In this document: positions 49,196-59,265 of the stretch, piece after piece
How the letters are laid out: every line of letters starts with the position of its first letter
How positions within the stretch are numbered: the first letter of the stretch is position 1
From: Artemia franciscana
Lineage: Eukaryota; Arthropoda; Branchiopoda; Anostraca; Artemiidae
Reading direction: 5' to 3'
Assembly (NCBI RefSeq): GCF_032884065.1
Contig: NW_027062769.1
Coordinates: forward strand, 62,001 to 126,000
Length of the DNA: 64,000 bases
The notes under the pieces: generated by a model
Database searches by the model: none
What the model saw: the letters and a program-made list of their open reading frames with translations, nothing else
What the model was told of the DNA's origin: nothing
Made by a program: the position numbers and the translations under genes

Positions 49196-50653
49196 CAAAC
49201 AGTTCGTGGTAACGAACTGTAGTAAGGAGCGATCCGGCTCAATAGTAACCAAAACTCTAAAAAATTGAATTTTGATATCAATAGCTACATCAAAAGAATC
49301 GCATTTTAATTCTGATTTTAAATATATAAGTTTCATCAAGTTTAGTCTTACCCATCAAAAGTTACGAGCCTGAGAAAATTTGCCTTATTTAGGAAAATAG
49401 GGGAAAACGCCCCCTAAAAGTCGTAAGATCTTAACGAAAATGACACCATTAGATTCAGAGTATCAGAGAACCCTACTGTAGAAGTTTCAAGCTCCTATCT
49501 ACAAAAATGTGGAATTTTGAATTTTTTGCCAGAAGACAAATCACGGGTGCGTGTTTATTTGTTTGTTTTTTTTTTTTTTTTTTGTTTTTTTTTCCCCAGG
49601 GGTCATCGTATCGACCAAGTGGTCCTAGAATGTCGCAAGAGGGCTCATTCTAACGGAAATGAAAAGTTCTAGTGCCCTTTTTAAGTGACCAAAAAAATTG
49701 GAGGGCACCTAGGCCCCCTCCCACGCTCATTTTTTCTCCAAAGTCAACAGATCAAAATTTTGAGATAGCCATTTTGTTCCGCATAGTCAAAAACCATAAT
49801 AACTATGTCTTTGGGAATGACTTACTCCCCCAAAGTCCCTGGGGGTGGGGCTGCAACTTACAAACTTCGACCAGTGTTTACATATAATAATGGTTATTGG
49901 GAAGTGTACAGTCGGTTTCAGGGGATTTTTTTTGGTTTTGGGGGTGGGGTTGAGGTGAGGGGGCTATGTGGGAGGATCTTTCCATGGAGAAATGTGTCAT
50001 GGGGGAACAGAAATTCAATGAAAAGGGCGCAGGATTTTCTAAAATTACTATAAAAAAACAATGAAAAAATAAACATGGAAAATTTTTTTTTCAATTGAAA
50101 GTAAAGAGTAGCATTGAAACTTAAAACGAACAGAGATTATTACGCATGTGAGGGGTTCTAAAAATACTTTAGCATAAAGAGCGAGGTATTTAGGAGGAGA
50201 TAAATACCTCGCTCTTTATGCTATAGTATTTTTAGTAATTTCAACTATTCATTCTACGGCCTTTCTGATTCAGGGGTCATTCTTAAAGAATTGGGACAAA
50301 ACTTGCGATTTAGTGTAAAGAACGAGGTATTAACGAGGGTACAAACCCTCTCATATACATAATAAAAATTAAAGAATATAAAAGTTTGTTACGTAAGATA
50401 ATTCTTAAGTTACGTATATTTTTTACTAATAGAAAAATTCGTTAAAAATAAAAATTTATAGTTGCCTTTTTATGTAACCGAAAAATTTCATGGCAACTAG
50501 GCCTCCTTTCCCATCCCTTATTTCTCAAAATCGTCTGATCAAAACTAAGAGAAAGCCATTTAGCCAAAAAAGGAATTAATATGCAAATTTCATTTTAATA
50601 ATTTATGTGTGGAGAGCCAAAATCAAACATGCATTAATTCAAAAACGTTCAGA
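49196..50653 (-). mobile_element. Family-E repeat, complete copy in reverse orientation
   Basis: Starts (plus strand) with CAAACAGTTCGTGGTAACGA, the 3'-terminal hairpin reversed. It carries every block of the family in reverse order, including the internal hairpin (50170-50222), and ends at foldback F2. Flanks: GATCCT just outside the 3' end (about 49192) and again (GATCCT, minus strand) outside F2 at about 50960, which may be a short target duplication. Non-coding. Confidence 0.85.
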
Positions 50654-50954
50654 AATTACATAAAAAAAACTAGTTTTTTTAACTGAAAGTAAGGAGCGAC
50701 ATTAAAACTTAAAACGAAGAGAAATTACTCCGTATATGAAATGGGTTGTCCCCTCCGCAATCCCTCGCTCTTTACGCTAAAGCTTTTAATTGTATTAAAA
50801 AGCAGAATTGTGGCAAAGAGTCAAACTTTAGCGTAAAGAGCGAGGGATTGCGGAGGGGACAACCCATTTCATATGCGGAGTAATTTCTGTTCGTTTTAAG
50901 TTTTAATGTCGCTCCTTACTTTCAGTTAAAAAAACTAGTTTTTTTTATGTAATT
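50654..50954. mobile_element. Foldback element F2, ~300 bp
   Basis: Arms run from AATTACATAAAAAAAACTAG inward to CTCGCTCTTTACGCTAAAG and back, with a ~45 bp loop. It is the 5' end of the family-E copy at 49196-50653. Confidence 0.9.
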
Positions 50955-50969
50955 ACATAAAGGATCGAT

Positions 50970-51970
50970 ATAGTTCATTATAAATGAGAAGCATGTAAGT
51001 TTCATCAGATATTGCTGAAACGTAGTAAAGAAAAAAAACAGTACATAGTAACTAAAAGTTAAGATAATACAAGCGCCTTTTGAAAAGCTACTTGTCTGGG
51101 GTATAGTGCCATACTGAGAATCGTCTCTTATTATAATAGAGAACGAACGCTAGCTCAGAGTAATTATATTAAAAGACACTCATTAGCGATCATTAGATAA
51201 ACAACCCATTGCATGTATTGGACTTAGTTTACTACCTGATTCTTTGAGGTTCGTCTCTAACTATTCCAAAGAAGAAAAAATCTAGGGCTTTTCCTGTTTG
51301 TAAGCAGGTATCAATATACTGTTGGATATACTTCATTATAAAAATGGACAATGTAAGTTTTACCAAACATAGCTGAAACCTAGAAAGAACAAACCACATC
51401 ACGAAGTAATTAAAAGTTAAGATAATACAAGTATGTTTTGAAAAGTTACCTGTCTAAGCTATAATGCTTATAATAAAAAACGAAGGCTATTTTATAGTAC
51501 TTGAAATGTTTATCCGGGTCGCAGCGGTAGTCCCACCAAAACAGAAGTACACTATTAGAACCTTCTTGTCCAATACGCCTATATTGGAAACCAACCATTC
51601 CTTGGCATGAATAACGAGGAAAATATATTGGCTTGATAAACAATTTTGACAAAAAACTAAGACAGATAGTCTTAGTGAGAGGCAAATCTGGTACAAACTG
51701 TTTTTAGGATTGTATAAAAATGAAGTCATTTCACTTGTTGATACATCTATCCTAGAGCAGAACTAAGGTAGATAGTCGTGAAACTAAGGGATGAATAATC
51801 GGATGAATTTCGGGTTGACACATGACTTTTGATTTAGAATCAAATTGCTGGTATCAGGCCGTGAATAATTTGGAGAAAAAGCCAAGACCGATAGTCTGAG
51901 CGTAAGGCAAATCCAGCAAAAGTTTTTTTAGGACTGTATAAAAATTAAGTCATTTAAAATTTGGATATAT
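50970..51970. repeat. Degenerate tandem repeat, ~230-360 bp units
   Basis: 50975-51110 recurs at 51335-51470 (ACTTCATTATAAA..., AGATAATACAAG, TTTTGAAAAG-TACCTGTCT). 51655-51740 recurs at 51880-51960 (CTAAGACAGATAGTCTTAG, GGCAAATC, TTTTTAGGA-TGTATAAAAAT). No coding sense. Confidence 0.65.
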
Positions 51971-53000
51971 AAGTCTATCATCCATCCATATATCAGTAAA
52001 CCATTCATACAAGTAGTATATCTTTTTTCTTCATTTTCTTCTGTCAGATTACACTGGGTTTTTACACTTAGTTATGTTTCTTGGTTAATTTTGCAGGTGC
52101 CACAGACACCTAAAATGATAGAGCCACTCCTTAGGCTAAAATATCATATTTAAAATCTTGAAATGTGCTCATAAATTCGTCAGTCGTGGATTTTTGTTTA
52201 CAAAACTAAGGCTTGTCCGCTTATCATTACTTAAGATATTTAATATTTTATCTTTTCAAACGAGCCATAATTACATATTTATAGTTTTTCTCAAAACCAA
52301 CTCCATATTTTTTTAAATTGGCATCCTAGGACTTTCTGGCCTGACAAAAAAAACAATCTAGATAGGTCATGAGTTTGAGATAATACGAGTTTGTGTTACG
52401 GGGGAGGGGGAGGTCCATTTATAAGAGATCTTGCTGGGAGTTTTCCATGAATATCGGAAGCTTAATTGCGATATAACATAAGGGATATTCAAATCGAGAT
52501 TGCATGATGGGGATCAGAGAGACATTGTTTATAATCTCCTATGATTTGGGTGACAGAATCATCTTAGTAATATTTGGGTCTCCTAAGTTGTGTAGATTCC
52601 CTTGAGAGCTTACCCCAAGATTATAGAAACTGTGCCTGGTACCTGGATTCATAAACAAGGACGATTAATAAACAATAGATTTATTGCAGTACTTATATTT
52701 AAATTGTCACATAAGGTACATCAACTTTCACTTAAGCAAAGGTTTGGTTGTTCCACAAATTGACTGTGCTGTTTCGATGACTTGACTAATTCAAAACTAA
52801 ACTTTTTCTCCCAACGAAAGTTTTTCGGTGTGGGCACTTATTCTATATTGAATGCTCAGTTCACGTCTTCCAAAAAGTCCACTGTGCTTTCAAAATCAAA
52901 CGGGTATTTGCCACTCCTAAAATAAGCCATTCCCTTGTGGAATTACCAGGATTTTCATATTTGGCACAGAGGCCATTATAACTGGTTGATTTTGTTTCAT
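51971..53000. other. Spacer upstream of the H1 relic, no gene recognised
   Basis: AT-rich; no TATA/CCAAT-type histone promoter could be placed in front of the H1 relic, in keeping with loss of its 5' end. Confidence 0.5.
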
Positions 53001-53585
53001 AGAAAGAAAGAAAAGGCTCCAAAACCAGCTAAGGCTGCAAAACCTAAAGGGGATAAAAAGGTCAAGACACCAGAAAAAACCACCTAAAACACACGGAAAT
53101 GATCACCAAATCCATGGCTGACCTGAAAGAACGTGGGGGACCTAGCCGTCAGGCCATTCTCAAATACATAATGGGCAATTTCCAGGTTTGCAACGATGCC
53201 AAAGTTGTGAATATGCACCTTAAGCAAGCTTTGAAGCGTTGCCTTGCAAATAGAATTGTTATAAATCCCAAAGGTACTGGCGTAACTGGTTCTTTCAAGC
53301 TTGCAGAGCCTGTCAAGGCCGAAAATTCCGATTGCAAAAATAAAAATTAACCATCTTAAGCATCGCTTAGGATCTTAAGCATCTTAAGAAAGCTTTGCAA
53401 GCTGCCGTTAAAAACTCAACTTCAGCCAAAAAGGCTACCAAGCCAATTGCCGGTAGCAAAAAACATGTAAAGGTTTTCAAGAAACCCACTGTTGCCAAAA
53501 AAGCAGTAGCAGCAAAGAAATCGACACCCAAGAAGGGACTGTCAGTCAAGAAAGCTCCCGCCAAGAAAGTAGCATCTAAAAAGTC
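53001..53585 (+). pseudogene. Histone H1 relic
   Basis: Linker histone H1 binds nucleosome linker DNA. Three frames cover its three parts. The N-tail from 53001 gives KKEKAPKPAKAAKPKGDKKV up to TPEK. The globular winged-helix domain (53099-53318) gives MADLKERGGPSRQAILKYI and LKQALKRCLANRIVINPKGT then GSFKL. The lysine-rich C-tail (53395-53585) contains AAVKNSTSAKKATKPIAGSK and repeated PAKKV/KKA motifs. Frame changes at about 53080-53095 and 53350-53390 and the missing start, stop and 3' stem-loop make it a relic. The C-tail breaks where a spacer repeat begins (about 53586). Confidence 0.88.
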
Positions 53586-53870
53586 AGACTTTTGCTATAG
53601 ATGCGATTGAAACACCGAGGCAATTTGAACTGTACGATGGAGTTGGGCCGAACAACATATTAAGAGAATTTGGACATGGACAAATCAAAAACTAATTTTA
53701 AAGTAAGCCTTTGATTTAAATCAGCTATTTATGCGGTGCTATTGAAGGAACAAGCAGAATTGTGGTGTAGATGCTATTGAAAGACAAAGGTATTTGAACT
53801 GTTCAATGTAGTTGAGCCCAAAAATATATGAAGACGATTAGGACATAAATACACTGTTCAATCTGCTCTT
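53586..53870. repeat. Two-copy ~170-bp spacer repeat after H1
   Basis: TATAGATGCGATTGAAACAC then TTTGAACTGTACGATGGAGTTG (53592-53645) recurs as TGTAGATGCTATTGAAAGAC then TTTGAACTGTTCAATGTAGTTG (53765-53815). Probably histone-cluster spacer. 53870-54235 shows nothing further. Confidence 0.6.
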
Positions 53871-54234
53871 ATCAAGGCGATGCCCCATGGACTGATAAAT
53901 CAATTCCAGCATAGGAGAATTAATCATTAAAAATGTATGTTTCTTGGTTGCTTTCAACTTGATTTAATTGCCGGAATGGTCAACTAAAATATCTTGGGGT
54001 TTTATACTGTCACTTTGGATACAATTTTGACTTTATTTATTGGCTTAGAGAAATGTGAGTCAAGTGTTGGCATTTATTTATTACCGATAGATGGAAATCA
54101 AGGAGATGTCCAACTTAGTCTCTTCTGTTTTTCTTTTTTCTTATAAAAAATGTAATCAGCTTGGCGCTATTAGAATAAGGAAACGAGTTTTTTACCAAGA
54201 ATTTTATTTTACTTTGAAAAAAAAATCATTATAA

Positions 54235-54238
<4 letters not shown>

Positions 54239-54328
<90 letters not shown>
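54239..54328. repeat. (TA)n microsatellite next to the 5S gene
   Basis: Ninety bases of alternating TA ending three bases from the 3' end of the 5S sequence. Confidence 0.97.
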
Positions 54329-54331
<3 letters not shown>

Positions 54332-54332
<1 letters not shown>

Positions 54333-54451
54333 TGCCAACATCACCCAGTGTTTCCAGGCGGTCACCCATCCAAGTACTGATCGGGCCCGACGTTTTGTGA
54401 TTTCCATGATCTGACGTGAGTGGGTACTTTCAACGTGGTATGGCCGTTGGC
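54332..54451 (-). rRNA. 5S ribosomal RNA copy, probably a pseudogene
   Basis: 120 bases on the minus strand with the 5S layout: GCCAACGGCCATACCACGTT at the 5' end, the internal control region with CGTCGGGCCCGATC, the box C AGTACTTGGATGGGTGACCG, and a 3' end TGATGTTGGCAT that pairs with the 5' end. The wording (GTTGAAAGTACCC, AACGTCGGGCCC) resembles the brine-shrimp 5S as I recall it. Box A reads CACAAAACGTCGG rather than an AAGCAGCGTCGG-like form. Against my recollection of the functional sequence several bases differ, and no oligo-T pol III terminator follows (a (TA)n tract does). Identity as 5S is certain; function is doubtful. Confidence 0.93.
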
Positions 54452-54935
54452 TGAGAAATTTTGTAACAAAATGATTGTTGGTCTACAAACTGAAAAGAAA
54501 TAAAATGCCTAGTTTTAGAGTCATGAACCAAGGTTTTTAGTAGACAAATATTTAAAAAGAATCAAAATATGTTTATTAATTCTTTTTCTTAAAACAAACC
54601 TTTATTCCTTCTGAAAGAAATGACAAGCCCCCTAAAATGTTTCTACCTTTGAGATGACTACCCTATGGCTTCCTAGACTAGTTTAGATCAGTCGAATTAG
54701 AGGGTCTTTGAAACTTTATGAATTGTAACAAAATAGTTTAGCCTCAAATATATATTTAGATTTTGTTGGGGTATAATTTAAGGATTTTTAAGGAAAATAT
54801 CTCCCCAGACTCCGGAAATTCCTTTCCACATTGATTAATGTGATAGTTTTCCTTTTCACATTTAGCATCCTTTATTTCATAGCTTTTTCCATTCCGGGAG
54901 TGGTTAGATGCTATAGAGTGATTCAATGAATTTGT

Positions 54936-54951
54936 AGCCCTGAAAAGGGCT
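54936..54951 (-). terminator. Histone mRNA 3' stem-loop (H2A)
   Basis: On the minus strand AGCCCTTTTCAGGGCT: a 6-bp stem with the UUUC loop, flanked by CAAC before and ACAAA after, 45 bases after the H2A stop. This is the SLBP-binding element for processing of replication-dependent histone mRNAs. The closing pair is A-T instead of G-C. Confidence 0.9.
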
Positions 54952-54995
54952 GTTGGTTAATTTAGGGTAGGTCTTGGAGCTAAAATTAGATTCAT

Positions 54996-55199
54996 TTAGG
55001 CCTTTGCGGGTTTTTCAGTCTTCTTTGGTAGAAGGACTGCTTGAATATGGGGCAAAACGCCTCCTTTGGCAATGGTAACCCCCGACAGTAGCTTGTTCAG
55101 TTCTTCATCGTTTCTAATGGCTAGCTGAAGTTGGCGAGGAGTGATACGAGTTTTTTTGTTATCTCTTGTAGCATTACCAGCAAGCTCATCAATACTCAC
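54996..55199 (-). pseudogene. Histone H2A, 3' half only
   Basis: Reads [20 protein letters not shown], then [36 protein letters not shown] and TEKPAKA before the stop: the C-terminal half of H2A (alpha3 helix, docking domain, tail). Compared with near-invariant metazoan H2A it has Ile to Thr in TRI(I)PR, His to Gln in PR(H)L, Gln to Lys in IA(Q)GG and Asn to His in LP(N)IQ. Those changes are hard to reconcile with function. At residue ELAG the gene is cut off by the 108-bp satellite (from about 55186-55200), so the N-terminal half and promoter are gone. Confidence 0.92.
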
Positions 55200-57021
55200 T
55201 TTACAGTTGTATAGCTATAAAAAAAAGCTATTTTTCTAGTTTCATAGTTTTATACATTCCGATAACTCTATCGGAATGTTCTTAAATTTTGAGAACAAAA
55301 TGACCACTGTACAGTTGTATATCTATAGAAAAGATACTATTTTCCTAGTGTCATAGTTTTATACAATCCGATAACTCTATTGGAATGTTCTAAAATTTTG
55401 AGAACAAACCAACCACTGTAAAGTTGCATAGCTATAAAAAAGAAGCTATTTTTCTAGTTTCATAGTTTTATACATTCCGATAGCTCTATCGGAATGTTCT
55501 TAAATTTTGAGAACAAAATGACCACTGTACAGTTGTATATCTATAAAAAAAGAAGCTATTTTCCTATATTTTCCTATTTGAGAACAAAATGACCATTTTC
55601 TTATATTTATAAGAAAAAAAGCTCTTTTCCTAGTTTCATAGTTTAATACATTCCGATAACTCTATCGGAATTTTCTCAAATTTTGAGAACAAATGACCAC
55701 TTTACAGTTGTATAACTATAAAAAAGAAGCAATTTTCCTAGTTTCATAGTTTTATACATTCCGATAACTCTATCGAAATGTTCTGAAATTTTGAGATCAA
55801 AATGACCATTTTACCCTTATATATCTATAAAGAAGAAGCTATTTTCCTAGTTTCATAGTTTTGTACATTCCAATAACTCTATCGGAATGCTGTCAAATTT
55901 TGAGAAAAACGCCACTATACAGTTGTATTTTTATAAGAAAACAAGCTCTTTTCCTAGTTTCATAGTTTTATACATTCCGATAACTCTATCGGAATGTCCT
56001 CAAATTTTGAGAACAAAATAACCACTGTATAGTTGTATGTCTATAAAGAAGAAGTTCTTTAGGAAAAGAAGTTTTACATCTATAAAAAAAAGCTATTTTT
56101 CTAGTTTCATAGTTTTATACATTCCGATAACTCTATCGAAATGTTCTGAAATTTTGAGAACAAAATGACCATTTTACCCTTATATATCTATAAAGAAGAA
56201 GCTATTTTCCTAGTTTCATAGTTTTGTACATTCCAATAACTCTATCGGAATGCTGTCAAATTTTGAGAAAAATGCCACTATACAGTTGTATTTTTATAAG
56301 AAAAGAAGCTCGTTTCCTAGTTTCATAGTTTTATACATTCCGATAACTCTATCGGAATGTCCTCAAATTTTCAGAACAAAATAACCACTGTATAGTTGTA
56401 TGTCTATAAAGAAGAAGTTATTTAGGAAAAGAAGTTGTACATCTATAAAAAAAGAAGCTATTTTCCTAGTTTCATAGTTTTATACATTCCGATAACTCTA
56501 TCGAAATGTTCTGAAGTTTTCAGAACAAAATGGTCACTGTACAGTTGTATATCTATAAAAAAGAAGCTATTTTCCTATTTTCATAGTTTTATACATTCTG
56601 ATAACTCTATCAAAATGTTTCTAAGACGAAATGGTCACTGTAAAGTTGTATATCTATACAAAAAAAGGTTTTTTTCTAGTTTCATAGTTTTATACATTCC
56701 GATAACTCTATCGAAATGTTTTCAAGTATTTTAGAACAAAATGCTCACTGTACAGTCGTATATCTGTAAAAAAGAAGCATATTTTTCTAGTTTCCTAGTT
56801 TTATACATTCTGAAAACTCTATCGAAATGTTATCAAATTCTTAGAACAAAATGGTCACTGTAAAGTTGTATATCTATAAGAAAGAGGCTATTTTCCTAAT
56901 TTCATAGTTTCATATGTGTCAACACCAAGCTGCAGCCACAAACCCTCAAAGAACGAAATGGTCACTGTACGGTTGTATATTTATAAAAAAAGAAGCTATT
57001 ATCCTAGTTTCATAGTTTTAT
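55200..57021. repeat. ~108-bp satellite with internal dyads, left block (about 17 units)
   Basis: Unit outline: ACAGTTGTATATCTATAAAA, GAAGCTATTTTCCTAGTTTC, ATAGTTTTATACATTCCGAT, AACTCTATCGGAATGTTCTC, AAATTTTGAGAACAAAATGA. Each unit holds ATTCCGATA/TATCGGAAT (9-bp arms, 4-bp centre) and a second dyad centred on CAAATTTTG. Variants such as a shortened unit (55535-55610) recur in the right block, suggesting higher-order structure. Confidence 0.95.
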
Positions 57022-57310
57022 TAAATAAAAAATACAAGTTTTTTTAACTGAAAGTAAGGAGCGACATTAAAACTTAAAACGACCAGAAATTACTTCGTAT
57101 ATGAAAGAGGCTGCTTCCTCATCAACGCCTCGCTCTTTACGGTAAAGTTTGACTCTTTCTCTCAATTCTTCTTTTTAAAACAGTAAAAAACTTTAGCGTA
57201 AAGAGCGGGGCGTTGATGAGGAAGCAGCCTCTTTCATATAAGAAGTAATTTCTGGTCGTTTTAAGTTTTAATGTCGCTCCTTACTTTTAGTTAAAAAACT
57301 TGTTTTTATG
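57021..57310. mobile_element. Foldback element F3, ~290 bp
   Basis: Same outer arms as F1/F2 (ACTGAAAGTAAGGAGCGACA). The inner part of both arms differs from F1/F2 (GAGGCTGCTTCCTCATCAAC in place of ATGGGTTGTCCCCTCCGC), yet they still pair with each other. It forms the left end of the composite insertion in the satellite. Confidence 0.9.
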
Positions 57311-59265
57311 GCACTTGGTATTAACCAAGTGACATATAGCAGTCGCCAATTCTGTCGGTCTGTCTGTCGGTCTGTCGGTCTGTCGGTCGGTCTGTCGGTC
57401 TGTCTGTCGGTCCCGGTTTTGCTACTTTAGGCACTTCCAGGTAAGCTAGGACGATGAAATTTGGCAAGTGTATCAGGGACCGGACCAGATTAAATTAGAA
57501 ATAGTCGTTTTCCCGATTTGACCATCTGGGGGGGAGTGGGGGCCCGGTTAATTCGCAAAAAATAGAAAAAATGAAGTATTTTTAACTTATCAGCGGGTAT
57601 TTGGATCTTAATGAAATTTGATGTTTGGAATGATATTGTGTCTTAGAGCTCTTATTTTTAATCCCGACCGGATCTGATGACATTGGGGGGAGTTGGAGGG
57701 GGAAAACCTAAAGTCCCGGTTTTGCTACTTTAGGCACTTCCAGGTAAGCTAGGACGATGAAATTTGGCAAGCGTATCAGGGACCGGACCAGATTAAATTA
57801 GAAATAGTCGTTTTCCCGATTTGACCATCTGGGGGGGGAGAAGGGGCCGGTTAATTCGGAAAAATAGAAAAAATGAAGTATTTTTAACTTATGAGCGGGT
57901 GATTGGATCTTAATGAAATTTGATGTTTGGAATGATATTGTGTCTCAGAGCTCTTATTTTAAATCCCGACTGGGTCCGATGACATTGGGGGGAGTTGGAG
58001 GGGGGAAACCTAAAATCTTGGAAAACACTTAGAGTAGAGGGATCGGGATGAAACTTGATGGGAAAAATAAGCGCAAGTCCCAGATACATGATTGACATAA
58101 TCGGAACTTATTTGCTCTCTTTGGGGTAGTTGGGAGGGGGGAGTAAGTCTTAAAAATTAGAAAAATGAGGTATTTTCAACTTACGAACGGGTGATCGGAT
58201 CTCAATGAAATTTGATGTTTAGAAGGATATCGTGTCTTAGAGCTCTTATTTTAAATCCCGACCGGATCTGGTGATGGGGGCGGGGAGTTGGGAGGGGGAA
58301 ACCTAAAACTTGGAAAACACTTAGAGTGGAGGGATCGGGATGAAACATGGTGGGAAAAATAAACACAAGTCCTAGATAGATGATTGACATAAACGGAACG
58401 GATCCGCTCTCTTTTGGGTAGTTGGGGGGGGGGGGGGGTTAATTCTGAAAAATTAGAAAAAATGAGGTATTTTTAACTTACGAATGGGTGATTGGATCTC
58501 CATGAAATTTGATTTTTAGAAGGATATCGTGGCTCAAAGCTCTTATTTTAAATCCTGACCGGATCTGGTGACATTGGGGGAAGTTTGGGGTGGGGAGACC
58601 TAAAATGATGGGAAACCCTTAGATTGGAAGGATTGGGATGAAACTTGGTTGGAAAAATAAGCAAAAGTCTTGCATACGTAATTTACATAATTGGAACGGA
58701 TCCGCTCAATGGCGGGGGGGGGGTAATTCTGAAAAATAAGAAAAATAACGTATTTTTAACTTACGAAGGAGTGATCGGATCTTCATGAAACTTCATATTT
58801 AGAAGGACCTCGTAACTCTGATATCTTATTTTAAATCTCAACCGGATCAAACGTAATTGGGGGGGGGGCAGTTGGGGGGACCGGAAATCTTAGAAAATAC
58901 TTAAAGCGGCGAGATCAGGATGAAACTGGATGGGAAGAATAGAAACCTGTCTAAGATACGTGACTGACATAACTGGACCGGATCTGCTCTCTTTGGTGGA
59001 ATTGGGAGGGGGGAGGTAATTTTGAAAATTGAGGTATTTGTAACTTACGAAAGGGTGACCAGATCTTAATGAAATTTGATATTTAGAAGGATCTTGTGCT
59101 ATAAAGTTTAACTTTAGGTTCTGACCTTCTCACAAGTGCCAAATGAGCTCTTGGCTCTTGGCTCTTCCGACCTCGTCCAAATGAGCTCTTGGCTCTTCCG
59201 ACCTCGTACCATATGAGCTCTCGGCTCTTCCGACCTCGTCACAAGTGCCATATGAGCTCTTAGCT
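57307..59265 (+). mobile_element. Tandem-unit element with short TIRs, nested in the family-E insertion
   Basis: Begins ATGGCACTTG with a small hairpin (CACTTGGT/ACCAAGTG) and ends near CAAGTGCCAT (59239-59248), an inverted 10-bp match. Inside are a TCTGTCGG minisatellite (57355-57416), then about five to six units of roughly 300 bp (57411, 57714, about 57895, 58190, 58487, 58770), each with GATCGGATCTTAATGAAATT and GGGGAGTTGG-type blocks, then a ~38-bp repeat (GAGCTCTTGGCTCTTCCGAC) at 59128-59265. No protein is encoded; frames such as 57910-58098 are incidental. Confidence 0.7.
57355..57416. repeat. TCTGTCGG minisatellite
   Basis: Eight- and four-base repeats of TCTG and TCGG, about 62 bp. 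Confidence 0.9.
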
